Both the position numbers and the translations under genes were made by a program. DNA of 64,000 nucleotides from Linanthus parryae (lineage: Eukaryota > Streptophyta > Magnoliopsida > Ericales > Polemoniaceae): contig JALGPY010000003.1 of assembly GCA_023055425.1 (NCBI GenBank), positions 74,933,491 through 74,997,490 on the forward strand, written 5' to 3'. The notes under the pieces are model-generated. The model was not told the DNA's origin, made no database searches, and worked only from the letters and a program-made list of their open reading frames with translations. This document shows, piece after piece, positions 47,202 through 56,458 of the stretch (positions are counted from its first letter, which is position 1; each line of letters opens with the position of its first letter).

Positions 47202-50200
47202 TCAAGGATAGTACTTCTTAATCCAGCGCATGTTGACTGAGCTTGGGGTTGAGGTCGTTCTGTGCAACCTCCGTATGCTGCAGTAGCCACTGTCAAAGAC
47301 TTCTGTGACTTCAAAGGGTCCTTCCCAATTGGCTGCGAACTTTGGGTGAGCCGCTTCTCGCATGCAATGGTCGGATGCGCGCAGGACCAAATCTCCAACT
47401 ACGAAATCTCTACGTTGGACTGTTTTGTTGTACGCACGAGCGATCCTTTCTTGATACCGCTTGTTGGTCTTTTTAGCTTGTTCTCGCTTTTCTTCCAGCA
47501 AGACTAAGTCATGATCGCGTTGATTGTCGTACAATGCGTGGAAGGACAATCTTGTCGAATTAACTTTCACCTCCGCGGGTACCACAACCTCATCCCCATA
47601 GCATAGGAGGAATGGTGAGACCCCTGTGGGTGTCCTTGGAGAAGTCCGGTAGGCCCACAGGGCTATGCTTAGAGAGTCAGCCCACTTTTTGTGGTCATCT
47701 GCGACCATCTTGCTCAAGATCCTCAACAGCGTCTTGTTGGTCGCTTCTGCTTGACCATTCCCCTTCGGGTAGTAGGGGGTGGAGCATATCTGCCTGATGT
47801 TATATTCTGCTAGCTTCGCAGCCACCTGGCGATTAACAAAAGGAGTACCATTATCTGAAAGGATGGTGTTGGGTATTCCGAACCTGCATATGATGTTTTC
47901 TTGGATGAAATGGACCACAGCTAGCGCATTTGCCGTCTTCAGTGGTATCGCCTCCACCCATTTGGTGAACAGCTCAGTTGCGGTGAGATTGACACTTCGA
48001 TAGATTGACACTTCACTTTCTCCGCACGCATGCTGATGAATCTTCTCTAGCAGCAATTGTCCCTCTTGCTCGGAAACACATCGCATGAGTATTCCGCCAG
48101 GGCCCTTGTAGTAAAGGGTGTTGTCGTGTATGCAATACCCCTTTGTGAGTGCCCAGCTCTCGCTGCTTGTGCCTTCTGCGATGGCTCGTAAGATTGCCTT
48201 TCTCCAGTCCGCATCGTCCATGTGTTCATCGTCGCACGCGTCTTCCGTTAACGCCGACGATGTTCGCACTTCGATCGAGATTTTTGCGGGACATTTGTCC
48301 GTACTAACCTTGGATCCCAAGGTTGCCAAAGCGTCTGCATGTCTGTTGTCCGCTCGGGGCTTGTGCTCGTACCTAACGTCGCAAAATTGCTGCACCAGCT
48401 TTTGTACCAAAGTCCGGTAGGACAGAAGATTAATCTCCTTTAAACCGTACTCGCCCGAGGCTTGCTTGACGATCAGCTTGGAGTCTCCCATGACCGTCAG
48501 ATTGCTTACTTCCAAAGCTTTCGCCGCACGGAGTCCCGCGATGAGAGCCTCATATTCCGCTTCATTGTTAGTGACTGCGAAGTCAAGCTTTGCGGACATC
48601 TGTATGACCTCCCCATCTGGCTTGGTCAAGACTATCCCAATGCCTCCGCATTTCCTTGTTGACGAACCGTAGAAATGGAGCGTCCAATAGGGTACATCGA
48701 TTGCATAGATTTCAGGTCCTTCGAGTTCTTCTTCGACTACAAGCTCATGGCTGTTGTCGGGGAACTGTGCCAACAAATCCGCTACCGCCTGCGACTTGAT
48801 CGCTCGCGGCCTAACGCATGTGATATCAAACTGGGAAATGGTCATATACCATTTTGCCAATCTTCCTCCAGGAGTAGTGTGAGTTAGCAGATATCGTATG
48901 GGATCACTTTTTGTAACTACCACCACTTTGTGCGACGCAAAGTAGTGTCTCAACTTTTCTATTATGAAGAATAAGGCAAGGCAATGACGCTCAATGTCTG
49001 TGTACCTTGATTCTGTGGGCTGCACAATGCGAGAGATGTAGTAGATGGGCCTTTCTTGACCCTCGTACTCCTGAGCCAAAAGTGCTCCTATGGATTTCCT
49101 CGTTGACGTCAGATACAGCAAAAGCGGTGATCCTAACTGAGGTGCGATCATTATTTTTGAGGACGTCAGCAGTTCTTTTAGCTTCCCGAATGCAGCTTCG
49201 TGCTCCGGATTCCAGTTGTATGCGGCATCTTTTTTGAGAAGATTACTGAAGCAGAAAGTAATCTCGGCAATCGCTGGGATGAATCTTCGCAGATACGATA
49301 GCTTCCCCAAGAATGTCTTCAAGGCACTCTGGTCATGCGGCGGAGTCATGCTGATGATGGCTGAAACTTTCGCAGGGTCAGGCTCGATTCCTTGGCGATG
49401 TACCACGCATCCCAAGAATTTCCCTGACGTTACCCCGAATGCGCATTTCATAGGGTTCATCTTCAGCTGAAAGCGTCTGCATCTGTTGAACACCTTCCGC
49501 AAATCTGCCAGGTGATCTGCCTCTTGCTTGGATTTAACCACCAGGTCATCTACATAAAACTCCACTTCTTTGTGCATCATGTCGTGGAATAGGGCCATCA
49601 TGGCCCGCTGGTAGGTTGCACCTGCGTTTTTGAGACCAAAGGGCATCACCGTGTAGTTGAACACTCCCACTGGGGTGATGAATGCGGTTTTCCGTGCATC
49701 TTCGGGGTCCATCTTGATCTGGTTGTACCCGCTGAAGCCGTCCATGAAACTGAACATGCGATGACCCGCTGTCGAATCGATGAGCAAATCGATGTTGGGG
49801 AGCGGAAAATCATCCTTGGGACAGAAGCGATTGAGATCTCGGAAGTCCACGCAGATGCGAAGCTGTCCATTCTTCTTTACCACTGGCACGATATTGGCCA
49901 GCCATGTGGGATGGTGATTCGGTTCTATGAACCTGGCGTCCATGAGTTTGACAATCTCCTGCTTGATCTTCACATTAAGCTCCGGCCTGAAGCTTCTTGT
50001 GCTCTGCTTTATCGGCTTAGAGCCCGGGATGATGTCTAAACGGTGCATGGTGATGCTTGTGTCCAGTCCGGGCATCTCATCATACTCCCATGCGAACACG
50101 TCTTTGTACTCAGTCAGGAGCTGCAGTAGTCCTTGCTCCTCCTCGCTTGTGAGGTCCGCACTTAGAAAGACTGGCCTCTTCTTTTCCTCGTTCGGGCTGA

Positions 50201-50369
50201 GGAACACTTCCTTTAGCTCTTGCTTCTGTGGTCTGGGTCTGTCTTCCATGCATTCGGGTGCTTCTTTGAGCTTCTCATCTAGAGTGCTCTGCATTGGCTT
50301 TTCCGTTACCGCAATCTGCTCGATTTGGTTGATTTGCCCAGGGATATCCCCATGCCCGCGTGAGGACAT
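47202..50369 (-). CDS. Tat2 pol: RT, RNase H, archaeal-type RNase H, partial integrase
   Basis: A 1055-residue open frame lies in the same frame as gag and follows its TGA (50384-50382). RT (about 130-310) has VDFRDLN, FMDGFSGYNQ and the active site EFYVDDLVVK. The first RNase H (about 390-540) is degenerate, reading LLLYLTSTRKSIGALL with no catalytic Asp. The second, archaeal-type RNase H (about 560-690) has HFYGSSTRKCGGIG with Tyr where Asp is expected, then NNEAEYEAL, MGDSKLIVK and NRHADALATL. Integrase lacks the HHCC finger and the first catalytic Asp: residue 783 (HACGE) runs into ELFTKWVEAIPL. The second Asp (LSDNGTPF, 839) and Glu (GNGQAEATNK, 875) remain, with a C-terminal GPFEVTEV domain. 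The open length is misleading; the enzyme set is not functional for integration. Confidence 0.93.
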   Translation of the reverse strand: MSSRGHGDIPGQINQIEQIAVTEKPMQSTLDEKLKEAPECMEDRPRPQKQELKEVFLSPNEEKKRPVFLSADLTSEEEQGLLQLLTEYKDVFAWEYDEMPGLDTSITMHRLDIIPGSKPIKQSTRSFRPELNVKIKQEIVKLMDARFIEPNHHPTWLANIVPVVKKNGQLRICVDFRDLNRFCPKDDFPLPNIDLLIDSTAGHRMFSFMDGFSGYNQIKMDPEDARKTAFITPVGVFNYTVMPFGLKNAGATYQRAMMALFHDMMHKEVEFYVDDLVVKSKQEADHLADLRKVFNRCRRFQLKMNPMKCAFGVTSGKFLGCVVHRQGIEPDPAKVSAIISMTPPHDQSALKTFLGKLSYLRRFIPAIAEITFCFSNLLKKDAAYNWNPEHEAAFGKLKELLTSSKIMIAPQLGSPLLLYLTSTRKSIGALLAQEYEGQERPIYYISRIVQPTESRYTDIERHCLALFFIIEKLRHYFASHKVVVVTKSDPIRYLLTHTTPGGRLAKWYMTISQFDITCVRPRAIKSQAVADLLAQFPDNSHELVVEEELEGPEIYAIDVPYWTLHFYGSSTRKCGGIGIVLTKPDGEVIQMSAKLDFAVTNNEAEYEALIAGLRAAKALEVSNLTVMGDSKLIVKQASGEYGLKEINLLSYRTLVQKLVQQFCDVRYEHKPRADNRHADALATLGSKVSTDKCPAKISIEVRTSSALTEDACDDEHMDDADWRKAILRAIAEGTSSESWALTKGYCIHDNTLYYKGPGGILMRCVSEQEGQLLLEKIHQHACGESEVSIYRSVNLTATELFTKWVEAIPLKTANALAVVHFIQENIICRFGIPNTILSDNGTPFVNRQVAAKLAEYNIRQICSTPYYPKGNGQAEATNKTLLRILSKMVADDHKKWADSLSIALWAYRTSPRTPTGVSPFLLCYGDEVVVPAEVKVNSTRLSFHALYDNQRDHDLVLLEEKREQAKKTNKRYQERIARAYNKTVQRRDFVVGDLVLRASDHCMREAAHPKFAANWEGPFEVTEVFDSGYCSIRRLHRTTSTPSSVNMRWIKKYYP
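47986..48014. repeat. Direct repeat at the integrase deletion junction
   Basis: AGATTGACACTTC occurs at 47986-47998 and again at 48002-48014, exactly where the integrase N-terminus and first Asp are missing. This looks like filler DNA or a microduplication at a deletion scar. Confidence 0.75.
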
Positions 50370-50381
50370 CCCCGCGCACCT

Positions 50382-52993
50382 TCATATGCGATAGCACTTC
50401 TTCCCGTTGGCGTAGAAAATCTCTATCTCTTTGCCTTCAGGGTCATGCTTTGCTATTCTCTTCAGAGTATATACGTTCTTTCGTTGGTAAGCGATTCGCG
50501 GCGCCTCTTCCCGTGTGGGCGGCTTTTCCTTGGCATCCTCCCTTGTCACCATCACTCCCGCAGGTGACTGATCCTTGATATCTTCCCAAAGGGGTGAAGG
50601 AGTAGGGTTGAATGGTCCCGGTATTTGCTCGTCCGCCATCTCGGTGAACCACACTGCTTCGCTGAGATGTGCTTCATCCATGTTGAATGGATTCGTTGAA
50701 GTCGGTATCTCGACTATTCTGTCGTTCCAGATAGCTTTCATGACTTGGTGAGCTGTTGAAGGGACCGCGTCAAAGCGATGAATCCAGGCTCGACTTATGA
50801 TCATGTGATACGTAGTGTTCGCATCTATGACATAGAACTTCGCTGAGCACTTGATTTTGCCGATCTGAACGCCCAGGCGGATCCATCCAATCGTCATTCT
50901 GGAGTCGCTTCCAAATCCCATCAGCGGAGATGGACGCCTGACAATCTTGTACTCGGGGATCCCTGCTAGCTTCAGTGTGTGGAGCGAAACGACGTTGACC
51001 GCTGCTCCTCCATCGACGAATGCTCTTTTGAACTCGACGCCATTGATGATGGTCGTGACGTACAGGGGCCTCTGGTGGCTCGCATCTGTCTTTTTGTCGC
51101 TGGCGGAAAAGGTCATAATCTTTTCTGTAGAGCGAGACGCTCTGACGACCTTCCCCTTGGAGACTACAAGATCCTCCTCGTAGTCCTCTGCTATCCTCAA
51201 GATTGCTTTCGTCATTTCTGTCCGGCACTTCTCAGAGAAGTTCATCTCGTCGAAGAATCTGCTAAAGCCGTGCGACCCCTTCATCCGGTCGGCACGTTCG
51301 TCCTCCGTGTCTGCGCTGTAGTCCTCATCATCATAGACTTCAGCAATGATGGGTAGACCATCCTCTGCGACTTCTTCCAGATCCACAATCGAGATCATGG
51401 CGAACTCTTTACCTTTCGAGTCTTGCTCCGCATGGGCAGGAAGTGGATTGTTGCGCACATCCTTCCTGTGATCGCTGACGATCAGCTCGCCATTCTTCAT
51501 CTTTTGGTTGAATACAATCCTGAGCTTTTTACAGTCCGTTGTGGGATGCATGACCTTGCCGTGGTACTCGCACCACTTCGGGTCCCTCACCATCTCCTTG
51601 GAGGGTGCCTTCTCGAGCAGCGGTAGGACACCGTCCTTGCGCCATTGCCTGCAGAGGTCGCTTGCCTCTTCCACCGAACATGGCAGAGGTAGCACGTCAA
51701 AGCTCACAACCTTCGCCTGCTTCTGGGGTGAAACTGTATTGACCTCAGCTTCGCGTCCCCTCTTGTAACTGAATCTCCCGATCTTGTAGGTGGTACCGCT
51801 CGAGGATCGCTCCGGAGCGTTTTTCTTTTTCTGCCTCTCAACTATAGGCTCGATGTTCTTCGTGCATTCGATTAGCTTTGAAAACGTGGGCGTTTGCAAG
51901 TTGATGAGCATACCTTTGTATTCATCTCGCATGCACTGCAGGCATATCTCTACAAGCCGACTTTCGAGCATCGGATCTTTGCATTCCAAAGACTTCGCCC
52001 TGAACTTCTTGATGAAAGTTATCCCGTCCTCTTCGCGCTTCTAATACATCCGCGAGAGGTGGATCATTGTCACCTTTTCCTCCATCTGGAAGAACTTGGT
52101 GTAGAACTTTTGGACCATGTCGTCCCAAGTCTTGACGGACCCAGCTTCCAACGTCCTGTACCACTTGTACGCCACGTTTCCCAAAGACTTCGGGAATTCT
52201 CGCATCAGCAGTTTGGGATCAGCTCCATACGGCCCCATGACATCGATGAAACGCATGACATGTTCAAGAGCGTTTCCATTGACATCCTCGAACTTATCCC
52301 ATTTGGGAGCCTTGTACCCAACCGGGTTAGGCATGAGATAGATCTCCCGCGGGATGGGTGGATCGTTGTCTAGCTTTGGGATGATGGTATCCGCAAATGA
52401 TTGGTGAGCCAGAATGGTGTCTATACGCTTCTGCAGAGACGTCATACACTCTGGGGTGTTTCCCTCGGTAGCAGGCGGAAGGGTCGCCGAAGGCGGATGC
52501 GACACATATGTCGTAGGAGGATTGGGGACGTATTGAGCGTTCACATTACCGCAGATTTCCGTTGGAGGAGGCAAGGGATATTGCGAGGCCGGATTAGGTA
52601 CCAAAGCCGGAGGCTGAGGGGTGTGAGCCGTGAGGGGTAACATTTGAGCTGTCGACCCTTGAATCGAGGGTAGCTGCGTATTTGCTGGTGGAGTCTGCAG
52701 ATTAGGGTTGGGGGCGTGGTTGACACTCCCAATCCTTGAGCGGTGGAGGCTCCTCCTCCTTGAGAGACGGCGGTGGCTTGCGCAGGGTTCGGTGCAAGAG
52801 TCCCCAAGACAGCCATGATCCGTTCTAGCTGCGCAGATTGAGCTTTGAGGGCTTTCGCCTGACCTTGGATGGTGGCGTCCAAGGATTCTAGCGTCGGTGC
52901 CTCACCGGGGGTCGTAGGAGTGCGGCGGGTCTCCTCTCCCGAGGCGGCTTCGGTGGAAGGCGATCTGTTGCTAACATCATCCTCTTGAGACAT
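50382..52993 (-). pseudogene. Tat2 gag-protease, one frameshift and one stop
   Basis: It starts at ATG 52993 (MSQEDDVSNRSPSTE). The N-terminal part is Thr/Pro/Gln-rich with a short helix (LKAQSAQLERIMAVLG). Near 52725 the frame shifts and continues as NHAPNPNLQTPPAN. The capsid region has NPVGYKAPKWDKFEDVNG, HVMRFIDVMGPYG and LGNVAYKWYRTLEAGSVKTW. A TAG at 52043-52041 interrupts HLSRMY|KREEDGITF. The downstream frame has the Tat-type knuckle variant CEYHGKVMHPTTDC (C-X2-H-X4-H-X4-C) and a retroviral-type protease with VDGGAAVNVVS, DGGA replacing the usual DTGA or DSGA, as often seen in Tat elements. It ends KKCYRI and TGA, with pol following in the same frame. Two lesions make it unlikely to be expressed whole. 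Confidence 0.87.
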
Positions 52994-53011
52994 GGTTGCT
53001 TTTGTTGGTAA

Positions 53012-53030
53012 GTTCACGTCGGGTTCACCA
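53012..53030 (-). other. Primer binding site of Tat2
   Basis: The minus-strand TGGTGAACCCGACGTGAAC starts three bases after the 5' LTR. Position and TGG start fit a PBS. I could not assign the tRNA donor from memory. Confidence 0.65.
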
Positions 53031-53033
53031 AAA

Positions 53034-53660
53034 TGTGCACAAGAGATTCCGGCGGGGAGACCTCCGTGTACACCGTGAGTAGAGGATTAGAGATAGCACA
53101 GGAAGAGTTGGGTTGTGTGTAGGGAGAGAGTAAGGCAGTAGTAATGTCTGAGAGAGAGACAGAGGTTTGACAGAGCTTCCGCGTATGGCTAGTGTGTTCT
53201 TCTTGTATGGAAAGGTTAACGTCCTATATATAACGGAGAATGTGACCGTTGCAGTGTGGTTAATGCGCCCATCAATGGCGGCTTAATTAGCTTAACCGCA
53301 ACGGCACGTTCGTCCGCGTATATAGGGACCGTTACAGCACGTTATGCGCGAATATCGGAACCGTTATGAGGTTGACCGGGTTTGACCGGATTGACCGGGT
53401 TTATGGAGCTCGTGCCATAAATCTCTCAAAAGCAGTTACTAAAGGTCGCGTGCGGGCTTGGCTCGCACGCGACAGGACTTACTCTAGCCTCCAAACCACT
53501 AAGTCCCTACAAGTCCCGTGCGGTGGTATGCGAGGGCCCTGTCTCGCAGCCCCCACATGGATCAGCGCGGCTGGTGATCCAGTGTGTGTGGAGCACAATA
53601 TGGTGTGCTGGATGGTTGCCACGTGGCCAAGATCTGTCAGCTCAGAAAGCACTATCTACA
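53034..53660 (-). repeat. 5' LTR of Tat2
   Basis: 627 bp, partner of 39389-40014. It is followed directly by ACTTG and the continuation of LTR B. Confidence 0.95.
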
Positions 53661-54629
53661 ACTTGTCAAATGTTGGATTTGTTGACTACTGGTCTTTAGA
53701 AACTCTCACACAATAACTAATAATTCGTTAATAAAGTAAAGTGGGATATCAAATGTGCTGAAATTATTTATTATTTGGAGGCCCTTTGTTGGCATGACTC
53801 TACGTCTTGTTGGACAGAGATATTATTTGGGCGGCACTTTGTTAGCATTGCCTCTTCGCCTTGTTGGCTAGAGTCCCGACTAGTACTCACCCTTCCGACC
53901 TTTTGCTTCTTAAGGGGCTGTAGCGACACTGAAGATCTAGTTGGTTTTGGGAGGCTCTTTGTTGGCTTTATTATATGGGAGGCCTTTGTTGGCATTATTA
54001 TTTGAGAGACCCTTTGTTGGCATCACTATTTTCGGTTAGTGTGAATAATAATTTGTCTTCTTTGATTCTATATGGGGAAATTTTTAACTATATTCGTGTT
54101 CTGGTTGGACAATAACACTTGTGAATGAGTTAAATGGAAATGTTTGATGCTTTGGAAATCTTGATGAATTTCGGGATGATTTCGTTACTTAACACTGCTG
54201 TTTATACTATTGTGAACCCTGATAATATCTTACTTATACTTTGTTACTTCTATTTTATTAAACTTGTGACCCATCAGCCTTTCTCAGCTTTCTCGTTTTT
54301 ATATGCTAAGGTGTACCCTCACTCGGTATATCTTACTGGCTTTTTAAAATTGCATGTCTTGTTTTTCTTCCCACAGCACGTCTAGGAGCTGGGATCATGG
54401 AATAGTAGGGTACGAGACTCACCTAGACTGTCAATGTCACAAGTAGTTGTCTTGTAATGCTAGTTAATTATTGTGTAATTTCAATCAACTCGTGTGTGAG
54501 ACTCACATCTTAATATAGTTGTTTGATGTTATAATTATGTGTTGTGGATCGTATTGCTTTGGAGTTCCGCCATTTCTACTAATCATCGCCCTCTCGGTCC
54601 GTCCCCAGTCGGATAAGGGGTTTGTTGCA
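53661..54629 (+). repeat. LTR B, right part (Gypsy A family)
   Basis: It continues 39388 after the ACTTG duplication. It matches the Gypsy A LTR to its end: TCTCACACAATAACTAATAA, ATGCTAAGGTGTA, AGACTCACCTAGACTG and GGATAAGGGG..TTGTTGCA at 54629. No PBS follows, so this is a 3' or solo LTR. It is clearly more diverged than the two Gypsy A LTRs are from each other. Confidence 0.8.
53770..54040 (+). repeat. Imperfect short repeats inside LTR B
   Basis: Variants of GGGAGGCCCTTTGTTGGCAT occur about five or six times (near 53777, 53829, 53947, 53978 and 54007), some followed by TATTATT. The Gypsy A LTR has a single copy near 2013 (GGGAGCCCCTTTGTCAGCAT). Confidence 0.75.
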
Positions 54630-54834
54630 GTTGAGATGAGTAGGAATAGGCGTACGAGCGAAGATTCGATCGTGTAGCGTTAGGCTTGGGCGTCGGTCGA
54701 CCGAGAGAACTCGGTGATTGGAATACCGTTTGGTGGTTAGAAGCATACCTGTAGACGTTGGTGGACCAGAAGACTCGTAGTCGACCGTTAGATAGAATTG
54801 TGAGAGGCCGAGAGAAGCTCACAAGAGTATTATG

Positions 54835-55110
54835 TAACATCTTTATAAGACCATCCTTCTCATCTTGTTCAAGGCCTGCAATAATAAAAATGGGTCTTCT
54901 ATTGCAGCCTTCCGGATCCAAATCTACTTGCTCAAGTTCTTCCATTTGTAGGTTGGGATTATCTTGGAAGCATTCTGGACTTTCCTCAATTTTTGCATAT
55001 GCGCTCATGTGGTTTTTTGGGAGGGGTTACTTCTTGAATATCAGGTCTCCCTACTAAGTGGGTGACCCCGCACACCTTCACACGGGATATTTTCAGAGGA
55101 TGGCTTGGAA
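54835..55110 (-). mobile_element. Fragment of another Tat-like element (gag-pol junction)
   Basis: The minus-strand frame MSAYAKIEESPECFQDNPNL..DLDPEGCNRRPIFIIAGLEQDE parallels the start of Tat2 pol (EKLKEAPECMEDRPRPQKQE, NEEKKRPVFLSADLTSEEE). The adjacent CCCGCACACCTTCACACGGG matches the gag end. Homology stops on both sides. It is a diverged relic. Confidence 0.65.
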
Positions 55111-56458
55111 TTAAGAACCGTGTGTAACATAATAAGAGAATAGGCTCACGCCGCTACATATAGAACACCAAAACTCCTAATCATTTCTCATGAATGCTTG
55201 AGCTATTCCACTTCATTACTTGGGACATACGCTATCTACCTCTCATGATAGCCATGTCCAGTTGCAATAGAAGCCCTACTAGGAATCAAACCCCTTCGAA
55301 GTAATGACTCGTCCTTCAATAATGTTACACGGAATTAAATGGGGCCGCTGAAGACTAACTGAACTCAGTTGGACCTCAAGTCACCGAACCTTCGGGCAAA
55401 GCTCGGTAGACAAAGACCCGTCCATTGAGTCGGACAGAGAAAGAAATAAAATTGGTTTACGATCCTTTCCGGAAGCTAATCTGACTCCAACTCAGCCAAG
55501 ATGTTTTCTGAAGAAAGTCAAACCACATCTTTTTCACTATTTCACATGAGAGGGTATGTATGTCTTCGAAAACTAGTGAGATGCTGGTCGAAGACTAGCT
55601 CGACTTGCCAACATAAGGGGCGAAGTACCAATCTTTAAGAAGTCGAGCGGTAGAAAGACCGATCTTCTCTTTCAGTGGGAGACATATAATCTTCTCTTTA
55701 CCTTATAATCTCATAATCTTCTTTACCTTATAATCACATCTTTGTGCGCTACATCACTTCTTTCTCATCATGCCTATTAAGGCATTAGGCATTCCTTGAG
55801 TTTTCAATACCACTCCGTTCTCTCTCTTTCTATCCATTTGACTGTTTTGACTCGTATTTGGGTCACTTTGACCGGGTGGTTTGGATAGAAAAACGATGTG
55901 ACTTTTTGATAATTTGTTCACCGTATTAAAGAACAACTTTTACTCTACAATACCACGAAAATATTATCAAAACATTTCATCATATTGCTATCCAAATTGC
56001 CAGACCAAAGTGACCAAGTTAATTGTGACAAAAGTCCATTTGAATAAAAGAGAGAGAACGGAATGGCAAGCAAGAGCGCTGAGTATCGGCCTCACACTCA
56101 CAAGTGTTTTATCATCTCTAGAAAGACCAATATCCGGCAATGTGAAACAGATCAGACGTCCATCCCATTTTTTTCATTGCAGTTCCATCATTAGTCTTTA
56201 GATTGCTTCCTCTCTGCTCACTTGTACTTTTTGTTTTATTTGTGTCTGAAATTCTCTCGTTCTTGCCCAAAAAATGACACAGACGAGAATTAAGATAATG
56301 TACATCAAGTGTCACACATTTAGACATAAATTGATTTCATATGATGATCATCAGTACCAGAAAGTTTACTCATGCATCCTAGCAAAATTTAACAAACTAT
56401 CAAAATCCAGAATACATCCTACAGCATCACAAAAGGCGACAAGGAAAACTAAAATGAT
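55111..56458. other. Non-coding interval with a MITE
   Basis: No gene seen. The stretch 55.3-55.7 kb has repeated GAAGACTAG/CGAAG words that may be LTR debris. It contains the fold-back MITE at 55810-56066 and, at its right end, the probable 3' UTR of the fibrillarin gene. Confidence 0.45.
55810..56066. mobile_element. Fold-back MITE, Stowaway-like
   Basis: 257 bp. The ends CCACTCCGTTCTCTCTCTTT and, in reverse complement at right, CCATTCCGTTCTCTCTCTTT agree at 19 of 20 bases. Inverted similarity extends inward (GGTCACTTTG..TTTGGATAG on both arms) to an AT-rich centre. Size and TIR recall Tc1/mariner Stowaway MITEs. The left flank is TA but the right flank is CA, so the target duplication is not intact. 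Confidence 0.7.

Larger units (their letters stand above)
39389..53660 (-). mobile_element. Tat2: 14.3-kb Tat-lineage Ty3/Gypsy element with antisense PMD gene
   Basis: LTRs at 39389-40014 and 53034-53660 differ at about ten positions (nine substitutions, one indel). An exact ACTTG duplication flanks the element (39384-39388, 53661-53665). On the minus strand the order is 5' LTR, PBS, gag-protease, pol (RT, RNase H, archaeal-type RNase H, integrase), tandem repeats, antisense PMD gene, polypurine tract, 3' LTR. A dual RNase H with an extra ORF between pol and the 3' LTR is the known architecture of the Tat lineage; antisense extra ORFs have been reported there. The gag is broken and the integrase is partly deleted, so this copy is not autonomous although it inserted recently. 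Confidence 0.93.

Noticed and set aside
49761..51356. Plus-strand ORFs opposite Tat2 gag-pol
   Set aside because: They are antisense shadows of the recognisable RT and protease-region frames.
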